In this document: in pieces, positions 28,048 to 39,095 of the stretch
Numbering within the stretch: the first letter of the stretch is position 1
Layout of the letters: every line of letters begins with the position of its first letter
NCBI RefSeq assembly: GCF_904831005.1
Contig: NZ_LR882982.1
Coordinates: 310,001-374,000 of the forward strand
Origin: Microbacterium hydrocarbonoxydans
Lineage (GTDB): Bacteria > Actinomycetota > Actinomycetes > Actinomycetales > Microbacteriaceae
DNA length: 64,000 nucleotides
Direction of reading: 5' to 3'
The notes under the pieces: model-generated
The model's input: the letters and a program-made list of their open reading frames with translations, nothing else
Told to the model about the DNA's origin: nothing
Database searches by the model: none
Position numbers and translations under genes: made by a program

Positions 28048-31000
28048 TGGCGATCGGCGACCGCGCCAAGAACGCCGCGAGCCCGCGGCCCCGCCGCCGC
28101 GTCATCGCCGCGATCTCGGGGATCGCCGCACTCGCCGTCGTCACGACGCTCGCGATCACGGCGCAGGGCTACGAGTCGCAGGAGGTGCCGAGGCTCGAAT
28201 CCGCCGTCTGGGTCATGCGCGACAGCGGACAGTACGCCCGTGTGAACACCGACCTGGCAGAGATCGACACGGTCCGCAACGTCGACGACCCCGAGGCCGT
28301 GTGGCAGAACGGCTCGCACGCGGTGCTGTACGCCCAGGGCAATCGACAGCGGTGGGACGTGGATCCGGCGACCCCCACAGATCTGCTCTCCGATCCTTCC
28401 GCAGAGGGCGCTCCGATCGCCTCGGAGCCGACTCCGGCGGGCACGCGGCAGATCATCTCGGCCGGCCCCTACGTCGCCTACCGCACCGATACGGGACAGG
28501 TGTCGGTGACGACGCTCGAGGCCGGAGCGGCGACCGCCCTGGTCGACCCGTTCTCCGGCGTCGAGGTCGAAGAGGGCGAGGACCCTCCCACCTACACGGC
28601 TGATGCGGTGGGGCTGTCGCCCGACGGCCTGCTCGTGCTCTATTCGGGGGAGGAGGGGGCTGTCCGGCGTTTCGACATAGACGAATACCGCTTCCTCGAC
28701 GACGGCACCGCCGTCACGAACGCTCCGGAGGCCGGTGAAGATCTCGCGCTCACGGTCGTGGGCGAGCGCTGGGCGATGCTGCAGGCCGGGTCGGGAGACC
28801 TCTGGCTCTCGGGCCGAGAGGAGCCTGTCGAACTCGACGTCGCTGAGGACGCCAGGCTCCAGGCCGGCACGGCGAGCGGCGACGACGTCATGGTCGCCGA
28901 CTCCGACGGACTCGTGTCCGTCGATCTGGCATCGGGTGACTCCGACCGCGTGGTCGAGGCGTCCGGAGTCCCGGCGACTCCCGTGGTGGTGGGTGGCGAC
29001 ACCTACGCCGCATGGCTCGACACGGCATCCGGCACTCTGTGGTCGGAGGGCGAGAGCGTGCCGCTGATCGTTCCCGACGAAGCGCTCGACTCGGCGACCA
29101 TCGAACCCGTCTTCCAGGCGAACGGCGACCGCGCGGTGCTGAGCGAGCTCGGCACCGGTCTGATCTGGACCGCCCCCGACGGCGTGCTGATCCCTCTCGA
29201 GCAGTGGGCCATCGAAGACGAGACCGAGCAGGAGGAGGGCACCGTCATCGTCGAGGACGTCGCCGAGCAGATGCCTCCTGTGGCGGTGAACGACGCGTTC
29301 GGCGTGCGCGCGGGTCAGCAGGTGATCCTGCCCGTGCTCTTCAACGACCACGACCCGAACAAGAAGGACGTCCTGTCGATCGACCCCGCATCGATCTCGG
29401 GGCTCGCCGACTCCGGATTCGGCGACGTGTCGCTCGTCGCGAACGGGCAGTCCCTGGTCGTGAACGTGCGAGCGGATGCAGGGCAGACGAGCTTCACCTA
29501 TGCGGTGACCGACGGCGCCGCGACCTCAGCGCCCGCGACGGTGTCGCTCACCGTGGTCGATGACGCGTCGAACTCCGAGCCGGTATGGTGCGGCGTCGAA
29601 GCGTGTCAGCAGGAATGGCCGACTCCTCAACTGCTCCCCGGCGGCAGCACGATCGTGTCGGCGCTGTCGGGCTGGGTCGATCCCGAAGGAGACCCCTTCG
29701 TCCTCAGCGACGCGTATGAGACCGACCCGTCATCGCCCGTCATGGTCGTCCCGATGTCCGACGGCCGCGTGGCGATCCGGCACACCGACCCCAATGCGGC
29801 GGATGCCGTGATCTCCGTCACCGTGGTGGTCGAAGACGTGCACGGTGCCCGGGCCGAGAAGACGCTCGAAGTCCAGGTCACCGGCAGCCCCGCGCTGCTC
29901 GCCGCCCCTGTGGCCCTCACCGCACGGGTGGGAGAGCGGCAGTCGATCCGCATCTCGGATCACCTCTCCGGCGGGTCCGGTTCGTACCGTCTCGTCGATG
30001 CCGTGCAGACCGCCGCGACGGCGCAGGGACTCGAGGTCACCCCCAACACAGCCGGGGGCACGGTCGAGCTGACGGTCGCCGAACCGGGGCAGTACGTCGT
30101 CACCTACACGGCGCAGGACGTGTCGACCCAGGCCGAGCAGTCCGCGGTCATCCGCGTCACCGCGGTCGACGGCTCCTCGGCACTCGCCATGGCTCCGCTC
30201 ACGGCTTTCGTGCGCGAGGGCGAGGACACGACCGTCGACGTGCTCGACTCCGTGCAGAACACCAGCGGCAGGGTGCTCATGCTGTCGGATGCTGTGAGCT
30301 CGACGCCGCAGCTCAACGTGCGCGTCGTCGGCAACGAGAGCATCCGCGTCAACGGCACGACCGAGAGCGGCGACCCCGGCGTCATCGGCACGGCGGCGGT
30401 GACGGTCGCCGACGGAGCGGGCGCTGCCGTGCAGGGCACCGTCACCGTCTTCCTCGCCCCACCGTCGACGGTCACCCGGCCGATCGTCTTCCCCGACGCC
30501 ATCACGGTGCGCGCCGGATCGCTCACGCGCATCAGCGTCGCGGCCAACGACGTCGCTCCTCGCGGCGAACCGCTCGTGGTGCTGCCCGAGGTCACCGGCT
30601 CCGGTGAGGCCGGCGAACTCGTCTTCGCCGACGGAAACGCACTGCGCTACCTCGCCCCCAGCACCCCGGGCACCTATCGCCTCACCTACTCGGTGTCGCT
30701 GGAGCGCAACCCCTCGCTGTACGACAACGGCTCGGTCACGGTGACGGTGCTTCCTGCGGGCACGAACCGTGCGCCGACCCCCACCACCCTCACCGGTCGG
30801 GTGCTGAGCGGTCAGACGGTGTCGATCCCCGTGCCGGCCACCGGGATGGACAGCGACGGCGACCGCGTCGTGCTCGCCGGCGTCGACCAGCCCGAGCGCG
30901 GGACCGGCACGGCGACGATCTCGGCCAACGGCGAGTCGATCGTCTACCGTGCACCCGCCACGGGGGTCTCCGGAGGGCAGGCGTCGTTCCGATACACGGT

Positions 31001-34000
31001 CCGCGATCCCCAGGGCGAGACGGGCACCGGCATCGTGCGGGTCGGAGTCCTCGACGCCGACATCGACGACACCGCTCCGGTGACCTTCAGCGACTACGTG
31101 CGCGTGGAGGCGGGCTCCGAGACCCCGGTCGTGCTGGACCCTCGCTCGAACGACCTCGACCCCGCGCAGAGCGAACTCTCGATCACCGAGCTCGTGCCCA
31201 ACGCACCCCCGGTGCAGGGCAACCCTCTGTACGACCGGCTGACCTCGCTGATCGACCCCGACACGTCGTTGGAGGACGGCCGCATCGTGCTGCGAGCCGG
31301 AGACACGGCGGGCACGAACTCCTACTTCTACACGGTCAAGTCGGCGAGATCGTCGAGCACGTCGCAGGGACTGATCGTCGTCACGGTCACCGACGGCGCC
31401 GTCACGGACCAGCCGACCGTCGCCGACACGGTTCTCACGGCGAGGGACAGAGATGAGATCGCCGAGCGGGGCATCGACGTCGTCACGGATCGGGTCAGCT
31501 GGCCCTCCGGCGACGTGGGGTCGCTGACGCTGAGCCTCTGGGGCGACCAGCCCGGATTCTCGGTGCAGGGCGATCGCATCATCGGACAGGCGCCCGAAGA
31601 GGGTGCGCTCGTGCCGTTCCAGCTCACCGGCACGGCACAGGGCGGGCGCGACGTCGTCGGCCACGGCTTCCTTCGCATCCCCGCCTTCGACGACATGCAG
31701 GTGCAGATCAAGCCCGGCACCACACCGTTGACGGTCGACGAGGATGCATCCGTCTCGTTCGGCCTCGCCGACTACGTCGACCTGCCCGCCTCGGACAGCA
31801 TCGAGGTGGGCACAGGCGAGTTCACCGCGCAGCGCGCCTCCGCAACCTGTGCCGCAGACGGCGCCGGCGGGGCGACCTACCAGGCGGGCCGCGAGGCGCC
31901 CTGGGCCGACACGTGCCTGGTGCCGGTGCGGTTGCAGGGGCAGGAGCGCTGGTCATACATCGATGTGCCGATCAGTATCCGGCCTGCAGAGCCGCAGCTG
32001 CTGCTCTCGTCGATCTCGCACACGATCGCCCCCGGCGCGACCGAGAGCGTCGACCTGTACTCCAACATGGCGAGCTGGGAGGGCGGACGCGAGGGCGATG
32101 TCGGAGCTCTCGACTATCGCGTCGTCTACAACGGCTCGGCGTTCATCGTCACTCAGAACGGCTCGTCGCTCACGATCGAGGCGCGGGCGGATGCTCGACC
32201 GGGCAACACCGAGAACGTCAGCATCACGGTGCCGCAGTACGGAGAGCCGTCGGCATCCGTCCGGCTCGTGGTCGGGGCGGCGCCACCGGATGCTCCTCGC
32301 GGTGCGACGTTCACCCGGCAGTGCGTCGTGACCAACCCCAGCTGCTCGATCGAGGTGGTCGACGTCGCGGGCGAATACGATCCGTTCGCGGGCAAGGCCG
32401 GCTCGGGACTCCGCCTGGTGTCGCTGGGCGACGGCGCGCGGTGCGACGTCGCATCGATCTCGACCTCCGGCAGCACCTCGCTCACCGCGACGTGGCCCGG
32501 CGGCGGTCAGGCGCCCGGCGGACAGTGCGTCATCCCGTTCGTCGTCTCGGATGCTCAAGGACGCACCGGCACCGGCACGCTGACCCTCGATCTGCAGGGC
32601 TTCCCCCAGGCGCCCGCGAGCGTCTCCACGGTCGGGTTCACCCGTTCGACCGTCGAGCTCGAGGTGCCGCTCGGTGAGGCCGGCCGGGCACACCCCGCAG
32701 TCAGCGCGATCACCATCCTGCAGGACGGGGCTCCCGCCAACGCCTCATGCAGCCCGGCGGGAGGCGGCGTCTACCGCTGCACGGTCAACGGCCTGGTCAA
32801 CGGCGAGCCCCACGCCTTCACCGCCTCTGCCGTCAACTCGGTCGGCACGTCGGCCGCGACCTCGGCACACACGACGTGGGCCTACGCGGCACCGGTGGTG
32901 TCGAACGCCTCGGCGGCCCCGGTCTACCGGGCCGGGGTGACCGACCGTTCTCGCGGTGTGGCCGCGCTGTCGGTCGCCGCATCCGATGATGCTCGTGCCT
33001 TCCGCATCGAGGAGACCGGTCAGGTCATCGAGCGCACCGGTGCCACGACCACCGCCGACATCACGCTCGCGCCCGGCGCGCAGACCCTGACGCTCGTGCC
33101 GATCAGCCAGTTCCAGCCGCCCACGGGCCAGGGCGGCAACGAGGGCGGCGCGTTCCGCACCTCGGTGACGGTCGCGGGCACCGTGTACTTCGACCCGGCC
33201 GGCACGCAGGCGACCGCTGCGTCGAACACGTCGGTGAATGTCGCCGGCGTGCGGGCACAGGCCAACGGCAGCGCGCTGGCACTCGACGTCGTGTACCTCG
33301 CCTGGCGCTCGGGCAACGCGAGCTGCACGGTTGACGGCAATGGGCGCCTGGTGGTCTCGGGAGCCGAGGTGAAGTCCGCATCGGCGACCCTCACCAATCT
33401 GGCCGAATACTCGATGTACAAGATCAAGGCGTGCGCCTCGAACGGCTACGGGGTGGCCGAGTCGGGCACGACCGAGGTGTTCACGTTCGTCTTCGTCGAC
33501 GGGCCGAAGGGGAACACCAGCTACACGGTCGCGACCCAGCCCGCGTTCCAGGACAATCGCTACGCCTACGTGCTCGAGTCGGCGCCGAACATCGCGGCGA
33601 GAGACGGATTCGCCCCGCAGTACAACATGTACGGATCGTGGCGTCCGAACTTCGAGCTGAATCCCGACGCCTCGCCGCTGCCGGTCAGCGCGCGCTCGTG
33701 CCACACCGTGCTGACGGTCTACTGCTCCGACCCGGTCGAGATCGTGCCGCGGACCGCGCCCACCACGGTGGCCGTGCAGTTCCAGCGCTGCGTGCCGGCG
33801 AATGCGAACGACCTGTTCACGGTGACCGCGGCGGCCCGCGGCTCCTACTCCTCGATCCTCTCGCCGAAGGTCGTCGACGGCGTCTCGGTGGTCGACGTGC
33901 GGATAACCTGGAACGGTGCCTTCGCGGCACTCAAGCCGATCAGCCACCGTGCGCCGCTGTGCACCCAGCCGCCGCCCCGCCGCCCCGAAGCCGCCGGTCA

Positions 34001-34095
34001 AGCCGCCGGTCGAGCCGGAACCGGAACCGGAACCCGTCGTGCCACCGCCCGCCGAACCCGTGGTTCCCGGCACCCCGGCCGACCCGGCGGGATGA
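28047..34095 (+). CDS. Giant Ig/FN3-domain extracellular protein, apparently frameshifted near the 3' end
   Basis: About 2015 residues: an N-terminal basic tail and single membrane helix (about 15-40), a beta-propeller-like region (about 50-400), then a long array of Ig/cadherin-like domains (first at about 410, PPVAVNDAFGVRAGQ) and an FN3-like domain near the end (LVNGEPHAFTASAVNSVGTS). It is anchored in the membrane and faces outward. ATG 28047 follows GGGAG by eight bases and overlaps the kinase stop. Frame +1 turns abruptly from normal sequence into an Arg/Thr-rich stretch after about 33975 and would run to 34196, into the MoxR gene. In the neighbouring frame the same bases encode a Pro/Glu-rich tail (PKPPVKPPVEPEPEP) ending at 34095. 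It corresponds to fn3 of the PFNA cluster. Confidence 0.85.
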
Positions 34096-34168
34096 GCGTG
34101 ACGATGACCACCCCATACTCCCCACCGCCCTGCACAGCGCAGGCGCCCGAGAAGAATACGGTTGCCCT

Positions 34169-35158
34169 ATGCCTGCTCCCACCGCTGCTCCCGTGACCAT
34201 CGCCGCCGAACAGGCGGCCTGGTTCGCAGAGACGTTCTCGATCCTCACCGGCAACGTCGAACAGGCGATCCTCGGCAAGAGGCACGTCGTCGAGTTGGTG
34301 CTCGCCGCAGCGGTCAGCGGCGGGCATGTGCTGCTCGAAGACTTCCCCGGCACGGGCAAGACCGCGCTCGCGCGCGCGATCGCCCAGACGGTGACCGGCA
34401 CGAGCACCCGCATCCAGTTCACGCCCGACCTGCTGCCCGGCGACGTGACCGGCATCACGGTGTACGACCAGAAGGAGGGTGCCTTCGAATTCCACGCGGG
34501 CCCCGTCTTCGCGAACATCGTGCTCGCCGACGAGATCAACCGTGCGAGCCCCAAGACGCAGTCCGCGCTGCTGGAGGTCATGGAAGAGGGGACGGTCACG
34601 GTCGACGGCGTCACCCGCCCGGTCGGCTCGCCGTTCCTCGTCATGGCGACGCAGAACCCGATCGAGCAGGGCGGAACGTACCGTCTGCCGGAAGCGCAGC
34701 TCGACCGCTTCATGATCAAGACCTCGATCGGCTACCCCGACGAGGCGGCGACCATGCGCATCCTGCAGGGTGCGGCTCAGCCGAAGCACGTCCTCGACGG
34801 CATCGTCAGCACGGACACCATCCTGACCATGGCCGAGATGACCCGCGGCGTCTACGTGAACCCGCTGGTCTCGGACTACATCATGCGCATCGTCGACGCC
34901 ACCCGACGCGCCTCCGAGGTGCGCCTCGGCGCCAGCGTGCGTGGAGCGCTCGCGCTGTCACGCCTGGTGATGACCTGGGCGGCCAAGAACGGTCGCACGT
35001 TCGTGACGCCGGACGACGTGCGCGAACTCGCCGTCGTGGCGCTGGCACACCGACTCGTGCTCGAGCCCGAGGCCGAGTTCGACGGCGTCACGGCCGTCGC
35101 CGTCGTGGGCCAGATCCTGCTCGATGTCGAACCTCCGCGCGAGAACGGCACTGCGTGA
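34169..35158 (+). CDS. MoxR-family AAA+ ATPase
   Basis: A 329-residue ATPase with Walker A EDFPGTGKTALAR, Walker B IVLADEINRASPKTQ, the sensor motif ATQNPIEQGGTYRLPEAQLDRF and the C-terminal lid domain. MoxR proteins act as chaperone-like partners, usually with the DUF58 protein encoded next to them, in maturing envelope or metalloprotein complexes. ATG 34169 is the start; the adjacent DUF58 gene overlaps its stop by four bases. The 73 bases before it hold only the end region of the frameshifted Ig/FN3 gene. It is the 'aaa-atp' member of the PFNA order. Confidence 0.95.
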   Translation: MPAPTAAPVTIAAEQAAWFAETFSILTGNVEQAILGKRHVVELVLAAAVSGGHVLLEDFPGTGKTALARAIAQTVTGTSTRIQFTPDLLPGDVTGITVYDQKEGAFEFHAGPVFANIVLADEINRASPKTQSALLEVMEEGTVTVDGVTRPVGSPFLVMATQNPIEQGGTYRLPEAQLDRFMIKTSIGYPDEAATMRILQGAAQPKHVLDGIVSTDTILTMAEMTRGVYVNPLVSDYIMRIVDATRRASEVRLGASVRGALALSRLVMTWAAKNGRTFVTPDDVRELAVVALAHRLVLEPEAEFDGVTAVAVVGQILLDVEPPRENGTA

Positions 35159-36525
35159 GCTTCAGCACCGAGTCGCGACTGACGCGCACCACGGCGGGCA
35201 CGAGCACCTCCACCCGCACGTCCACGGTGACGCGCTACGACCGCACGCGCCGCGGCCCCGTCCGTGGCGCGGTGTTCGGCGTGCGTCGGGCGATGCGCAC
35301 GACCGCGCGCGCGGCTCGTCGCTCCGCCGACTGGGTGCGAGAGACCGTCACGGCCGCCGGGCTGCTGGTCGCCGCGACGCTGGTCCTCGGAATCGTCGCA
35401 GGTCTGCTCTTCGGCTGGATCGAGGCGTGGGCGGTCGCCGCGATCGCCCTCGTGCTGCTGCTCGTCTGCATCCCCTTCATCCTGGGGGCGCACGACTACC
35501 GCATCGACCTCGAGCTCGATCGCGACCGGGTCGTCGCAGGGGCCGAGATCGGCGCGACCCTCGATGTGCGCAACAACGGAGAGCGACTGTCGCTGCCGGG
35601 AATCGTCGATGTCCCGGTGGGGGAAGGCCTTGTCGAAGCCCACGTGCCGCTGCTGCGGCCGGGCGCGCACCACCGAGAGCAGCTGACGATCGCCGCCCAC
35701 CGTCGAGGCGTGATCGACGTCGGTCCCATGACCATCACACGCGGCGACCCGATCGGCATCCTGCGCCGCGAGCTGCGCTGGCCCGACGTGCAGCGGATCC
35801 ACGTGCATCCCGTCACGGTTCGGCTGCCCAGCACGAGCGCGGGTCTCATCCGCGATCTCGAGGGCACGCCGAGCAACGCCCTGGTCGACGCCGACCTGTC
35901 GTTCCACGCCGTCCGCGAGTACGTGGTCGGCGATTCCCAGCGGCACGTGCACTGGAAGTCGACCGCCAAGACGGGCAAGCTCATGGTCCGTCAGTACGAG
36001 GAGTCGAGGCACGCCCGCATCGCGATCATCCTCGACCTCGACGCCGAATCGTACGAGAGCGACGACGAGTTCGAGAACACGGTGAGCGCCGCGGCATCCC
36101 TCGCCCTGCAGGGTGTGCGAGACGGCAGAGAGGTGCTGTTCTCGGTGAGCAACGAGATCCCCGAGCACAGTCGCACCGAGGTGCTCTCGATCCGCACACT
36201 GCCCACGGTCACGCCCAAGGCGTTGCTCGATGCGACCTCGACGATCGATGCGGCGGAGCGCGTGATGCGCCTCGAGGCCGTGACCGCACTCACGGCGCAG
36301 TCGTACCCCGATCTGTCGATCGGCTTCCTGCTGACGGGGTCCCGCATGCCGCTGGAACGCCTTCGTCATGCCGCCGTCAAGCTGCCGGCGGCGGTCGAGG
36401 CCGTGGCCGTGCGCAGTGAACTCGGCGAGCAGCCCACCATGCGCACGGCGCGCGAGCTCGCCGTCATGACTCTCGGCGCTCTCGGCGACCTGCCGCAGAT
36501 GCTCGCCCGTGGAGCCCTCCGATGA
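35155..36525 (+). CDS. DUF58 domain membrane protein
   Basis: A 456-residue protein. A basic, Thr/Arg-rich N-terminus is followed by two membrane helices (about 62-105), an extended beta region, and the DUF58 motif near residues 255-285 (VREYVVGDSQRHVHWKSTAKTGKLMV) leading into a von Willebrand A-like domain. DUF58 proteins are standard partners of MoxR. The GTG at 35155 overlaps the MoxR stop, and the end overlaps the next ATG, so the three genes are translationally coupled. Exact role unknown. Confidence 0.93.
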   Translation: MSFSTESRLTRTTAGTSTSTRTSTVTRYDRTRRGPVRGAVFGVRRAMRTTARAARRSADWVRETVTAAGLLVAATLVLGIVAGLLFGWIEAWAVAAIALVLLLVCIPFILGAHDYRIDLELDRDRVVAGAEIGATLDVRNNGERLSLPGIVDVPVGEGLVEAHVPLLRPGAHHREQLTIAAHRRGVIDVGPMTITRGDPIGILRRELRWPDVQRIHVHPVTVRLPSTSAGLIRDLEGTPSNALVDADLSFHAVREYVVGDSQRHVHWKSTAKTGKLMVRQYEESRHARIAIILDLDAESYESDDEFENTVSAAASLALQGVRDGREVLFSVSNEIPEHSRTEVLSIRTLPTVTPKALLDATSTIDAAERVMRLEAVTALTAQSYPDLSIGFLLTGSRMPLERLRHAAVKLPAAVEAVAVRSELGEQPTMRTARELAVMTLGALGDLPQMLARGALR

Positions 36526-39095
36526 ACGCGGCGGGGCCGAAGAGGCGCGGTGTCCCGAGCGGCGGTGCGAAGGCGAAGGCGCGTCGTCCGTTCGCGGTCT
36601 CTGCACTGACCCTCTGGTCGCTCGGCTACGTCGTGGTCGGCATCCTGCTCGCCACCGCCGCTGCCTGGCCCGTATACGAGGCGCCGCGCGAGCTCGTCGT
36701 GGGACTCGTCGGCGGCGCGCTCGGCATGGCGGTCGCGCTGGCCGCGCGGATGCTGCGCTGGGGGCTGCTGCTGGGCACGCTCGCTGCTGCAGGCGTGTAC
36801 CTCGTCGTCGCCGTGCCGCTCGCGATCCCGTCGGCGCTGACCTCGATTCCCGCCTTCATCGGCGGGCTGCGCGATGCCGTTCTCGGGGTCGTGCTCGGGT
36901 GGAAGCAGATGCTCACGCTCAACCCGCCGCTCGGTGAGTATCAGGCGGTGCTGATCCCTTTCCTGGTGGTGATGCTCTTCGGAGCGTTCTTCGCCACCCT
37001 GCTCGTCCTCGAGCAGGGGCGTCGCTCGACGATCGCGGTGCCGGTGGTGGCCGCCATGAGCCTGTTCGGCATCGCTTTCGGACTCAGCGGCACCTCGTCG
37101 ACGGTCACCCTGCTGGGGATCGCGCTTCCTGCTCCGCGCGAATGGCTGATCGGCGTCGCCGTGTTCGTCTCGGCGCTCGTCTGGGTGATCGGACGCACCC
37201 GACTGCAGCGCGCACAGGCGCTACGTGCTGTCGCCGCCGCCCACATCTCGCGTCGCGCGACGCCGGTCTGGCTGACGGTTCGCCGCCATCTGCTCTCGGC
37301 GGGCATCGCCGTGATCGCGCTCGTCGCAGGCGTCGCCATCGCGCCCGCCGCGGCCGGATGGAGCGATCGTTCCGTGCTGCGTGACGAGGTCGAGCCGATG
37401 GTGGTCGTGCAGCAGCAGACCAGCCCTCTCAGCTCCTACCGCTCGTGGTTCACAGCCGAACGGTTCGGCGAGACCGTGCTGCAGGTGGAGGGGGATCCGG
37501 GCGCCGTGGATCGCATCCGTCTCGTCACCCTCGACTCCTACGACGGTGAGGACTTCCACATCGCTCCCGACGACCGCTTCAGTCGGCTGCCGCGTACGGC
37601 GCTCCCGGGCCCGGGGCGCACGTCGCTCGACGTCACCATCGGCGATGCCTATCGCGGGATCTGGGTGCCCGCACCGGCCGGTCTCGCCGAGGCACCGCAG
37701 TTCAGCGGGTCACGGGCCGATGACCTCGCCGACGGCTTCCATGTGAACGAGGGCGGCGACAGCGCCATCACGATCGCGGATGCTCCGGGCGGCGGGCAGG
37801 GACTCGTGCCGGGCGACAGCTATTCGGTGCTGGTCGACGCGCCATCCGAGGGGATCGATCTCACCGCGGCCCAGGGAGGCGGCTCGAAGCTCGACACCGA
37901 CCTGTACCCCGCGCTCGCCGAGTGGACCGAGATGCAGGAGCTGCCGCGATCGGGGGCCGGTTACCTCGAGCTGATCGATCGGCTGCGTTCGCGCGGGTAC
38001 CTCAGCCACGCACTGATCGACGACACCTCCGCCGGCGCATGGATCGCCGCCCTCACCGAGACAGAGGGCTATGCGTTCGCGTCGAGCTATGCCGGACATT
38101 CGGTGGCGCGTATCGAAGAGCTCTTCACCGAGCTGATCGAGCAGGAACGTCGTGCCGGGGCCGACGCCGCGCCCGAGATGCTCGTCTCCGCGGTCGGTGA
38201 CGACGAGCAGTTCTCGGTCGCGGCCGCCCTGCTCGCTCAGCACTTCGGCCTCGACTCGCGGGTGGTGATCGGTGCACGCCTGGCCGGTGCGGCCGAAGTG
38301 CCGGGCATCCCGGCATGCGACCAGGTGTGCACCGGCGCCAACATGAGCGCCTGGGTGGAGGTCCGTGCCTCCGGCGGCGAGTGGATTCCCGTCGACACGA
38401 CGCCTCAGTATGCGATGCTGCCGAGCTCCATCAAAGAAGGTGAGCAGCTTCCCGAGCATCCGACGGTGCCTGAGCAGCCGCGCTCGGAGGCTCTCGACCC
38501 GCCTCTGGCGCAGAGTGACTCCAACAACGACGCGGAGCCGCTCGATGAGCCGCAGTCTGCTGTGCTCTCTGTCCTGCTGCCCATCCTCCGCGGGGTCGGA
38601 CTGGGGCTTCTCGCCGTGGCGCTTCTGCTGCTGCCGCTGCTGGTCCTCTTCCTCGCGAAGCGACAGCGCGCACGGGCACGCCGCACGGCGGTCGACCCCG
38701 AGGTGCGTCTCGCCGGGGCATGGGAGGAGCTGGTCGACCTGTACGCCGATCATGACGTGACGATGGATGCTGCCGGCACACGCACGCAGAGGGCGCAGTC
38801 GGTCGATCGGGCGGCCGCAGTGCGGCTGGCGGCGCTCGTCGATCGCGGCGTCTTCGGTGAGCATCCGCCCACCGACGACGATGCGACGGCAGCCTGGGCG
38901 GTCGTCGACGCCGAGCGTGCCGATCTCGCGCGCTCGCAGCGACGGTGGCGGCGGCTCGTCAGCCGTGTGCGCCCCAGGTCATTCGTCGGCCGGGTGCGGC
39001 CGACGAGGGATGCGGCGTTCTTCGGACTGCGTCCCATGCTCGGTACGCTCGGAATGACCGGATCGCTCGACGATCGGAAGAAGGGGATCTCATGA
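36522..39095 (+). CDS. TgpA-type transglutaminase-like membrane protein with lost catalytic residues
   Basis: An 857-residue protein with about six N-terminal membrane helices (first 270 residues), a large outer domain, one more membrane helix (about 683-707) and a cytoplasmic helical tail. The outer part contains a transglutaminase-like fold near residues 556-628: GDDEQFSVAAALLAQHFGLDSRVVIG and later MSAWVEV and VDTTP. In active members the first motif reads GxCxxF and the second xHAWVEV; here Asp561 replaces the Cys and Ser609 replaces the His, while Asp625 remains. It should therefore be inactive as a transglutaminase. It is the 'tgm' member of the PFNA order and overlaps both neighbours by four bases. 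Confidence 0.9.
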   Translation: MNAAGPKRRGVPSGGAKAKARRPFAVSALTLWSLGYVVVGILLATAAAWPVYEAPRELVVGLVGGALGMAVALAARMLRWGLLLGTLAAAGVYLVVAVPLAIPSALTSIPAFIGGLRDAVLGVVLGWKQMLTLNPPLGEYQAVLIPFLVVMLFGAFFATLLVLEQGRRSTIAVPVVAAMSLFGIAFGLSGTSSTVTLLGIALPAPREWLIGVAVFVSALVWVIGRTRLQRAQALRAVAAAHISRRATPVWLTVRRHLLSAGIAVIALVAGVAIAPAAAGWSDRSVLRDEVEPMVVVQQQTSPLSSYRSWFTAERFGETVLQVEGDPGAVDRIRLVTLDSYDGEDFHIAPDDRFSRLPRTALPGPGRTSLDVTIGDAYRGIWVPAPAGLAEAPQFSGSRADDLADGFHVNEGGDSAITIADAPGGGQGLVPGDSYSVLVDAPSEGIDLTAAQGGGSKLDTDLYPALAEWTEMQELPRSGAGYLELIDRLRSRGYLSHALIDDTSAGAWIAALTETEGYAFASSYAGHSVARIEELFTELIEQERRAGADAAPEMLVSAVGDDEQFSVAAALLAQHFGLDSRVVIGARLAGAAEVPGIPACDQVCTGANMSAWVEVRASGGEWIPVDTTPQYAMLPSSIKEGEQLPEHPTVPEQPRSEALDPPLAQSDSNNDAEPLDEPQSAVLSVLLPILRGVGLGLLAVALLLLPLLVLFLAKRQRARARRTAVDPEVRLAGAWEELVDLYADHDVTMDAAGTRTQRAQSVDRAAAVRLAALVDRGVFGEHPPTDDDATAAWAVVDAERADLARSQRRWRRLVSRVRPRSFVGRVRPTRDAAFFGLRPMLGTLGMTGSLDDRKKGIS

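Noticed and set aside
34093..34196. Taking the Ig/FN3 protein to the stop at 34196
   Set aside because: This would overlap the MoxR coding start by 28 bases and add an implausible Arg/Thr/Pro tail; the alternative frame with a Pro/Glu tail ending at 34095 fits better.
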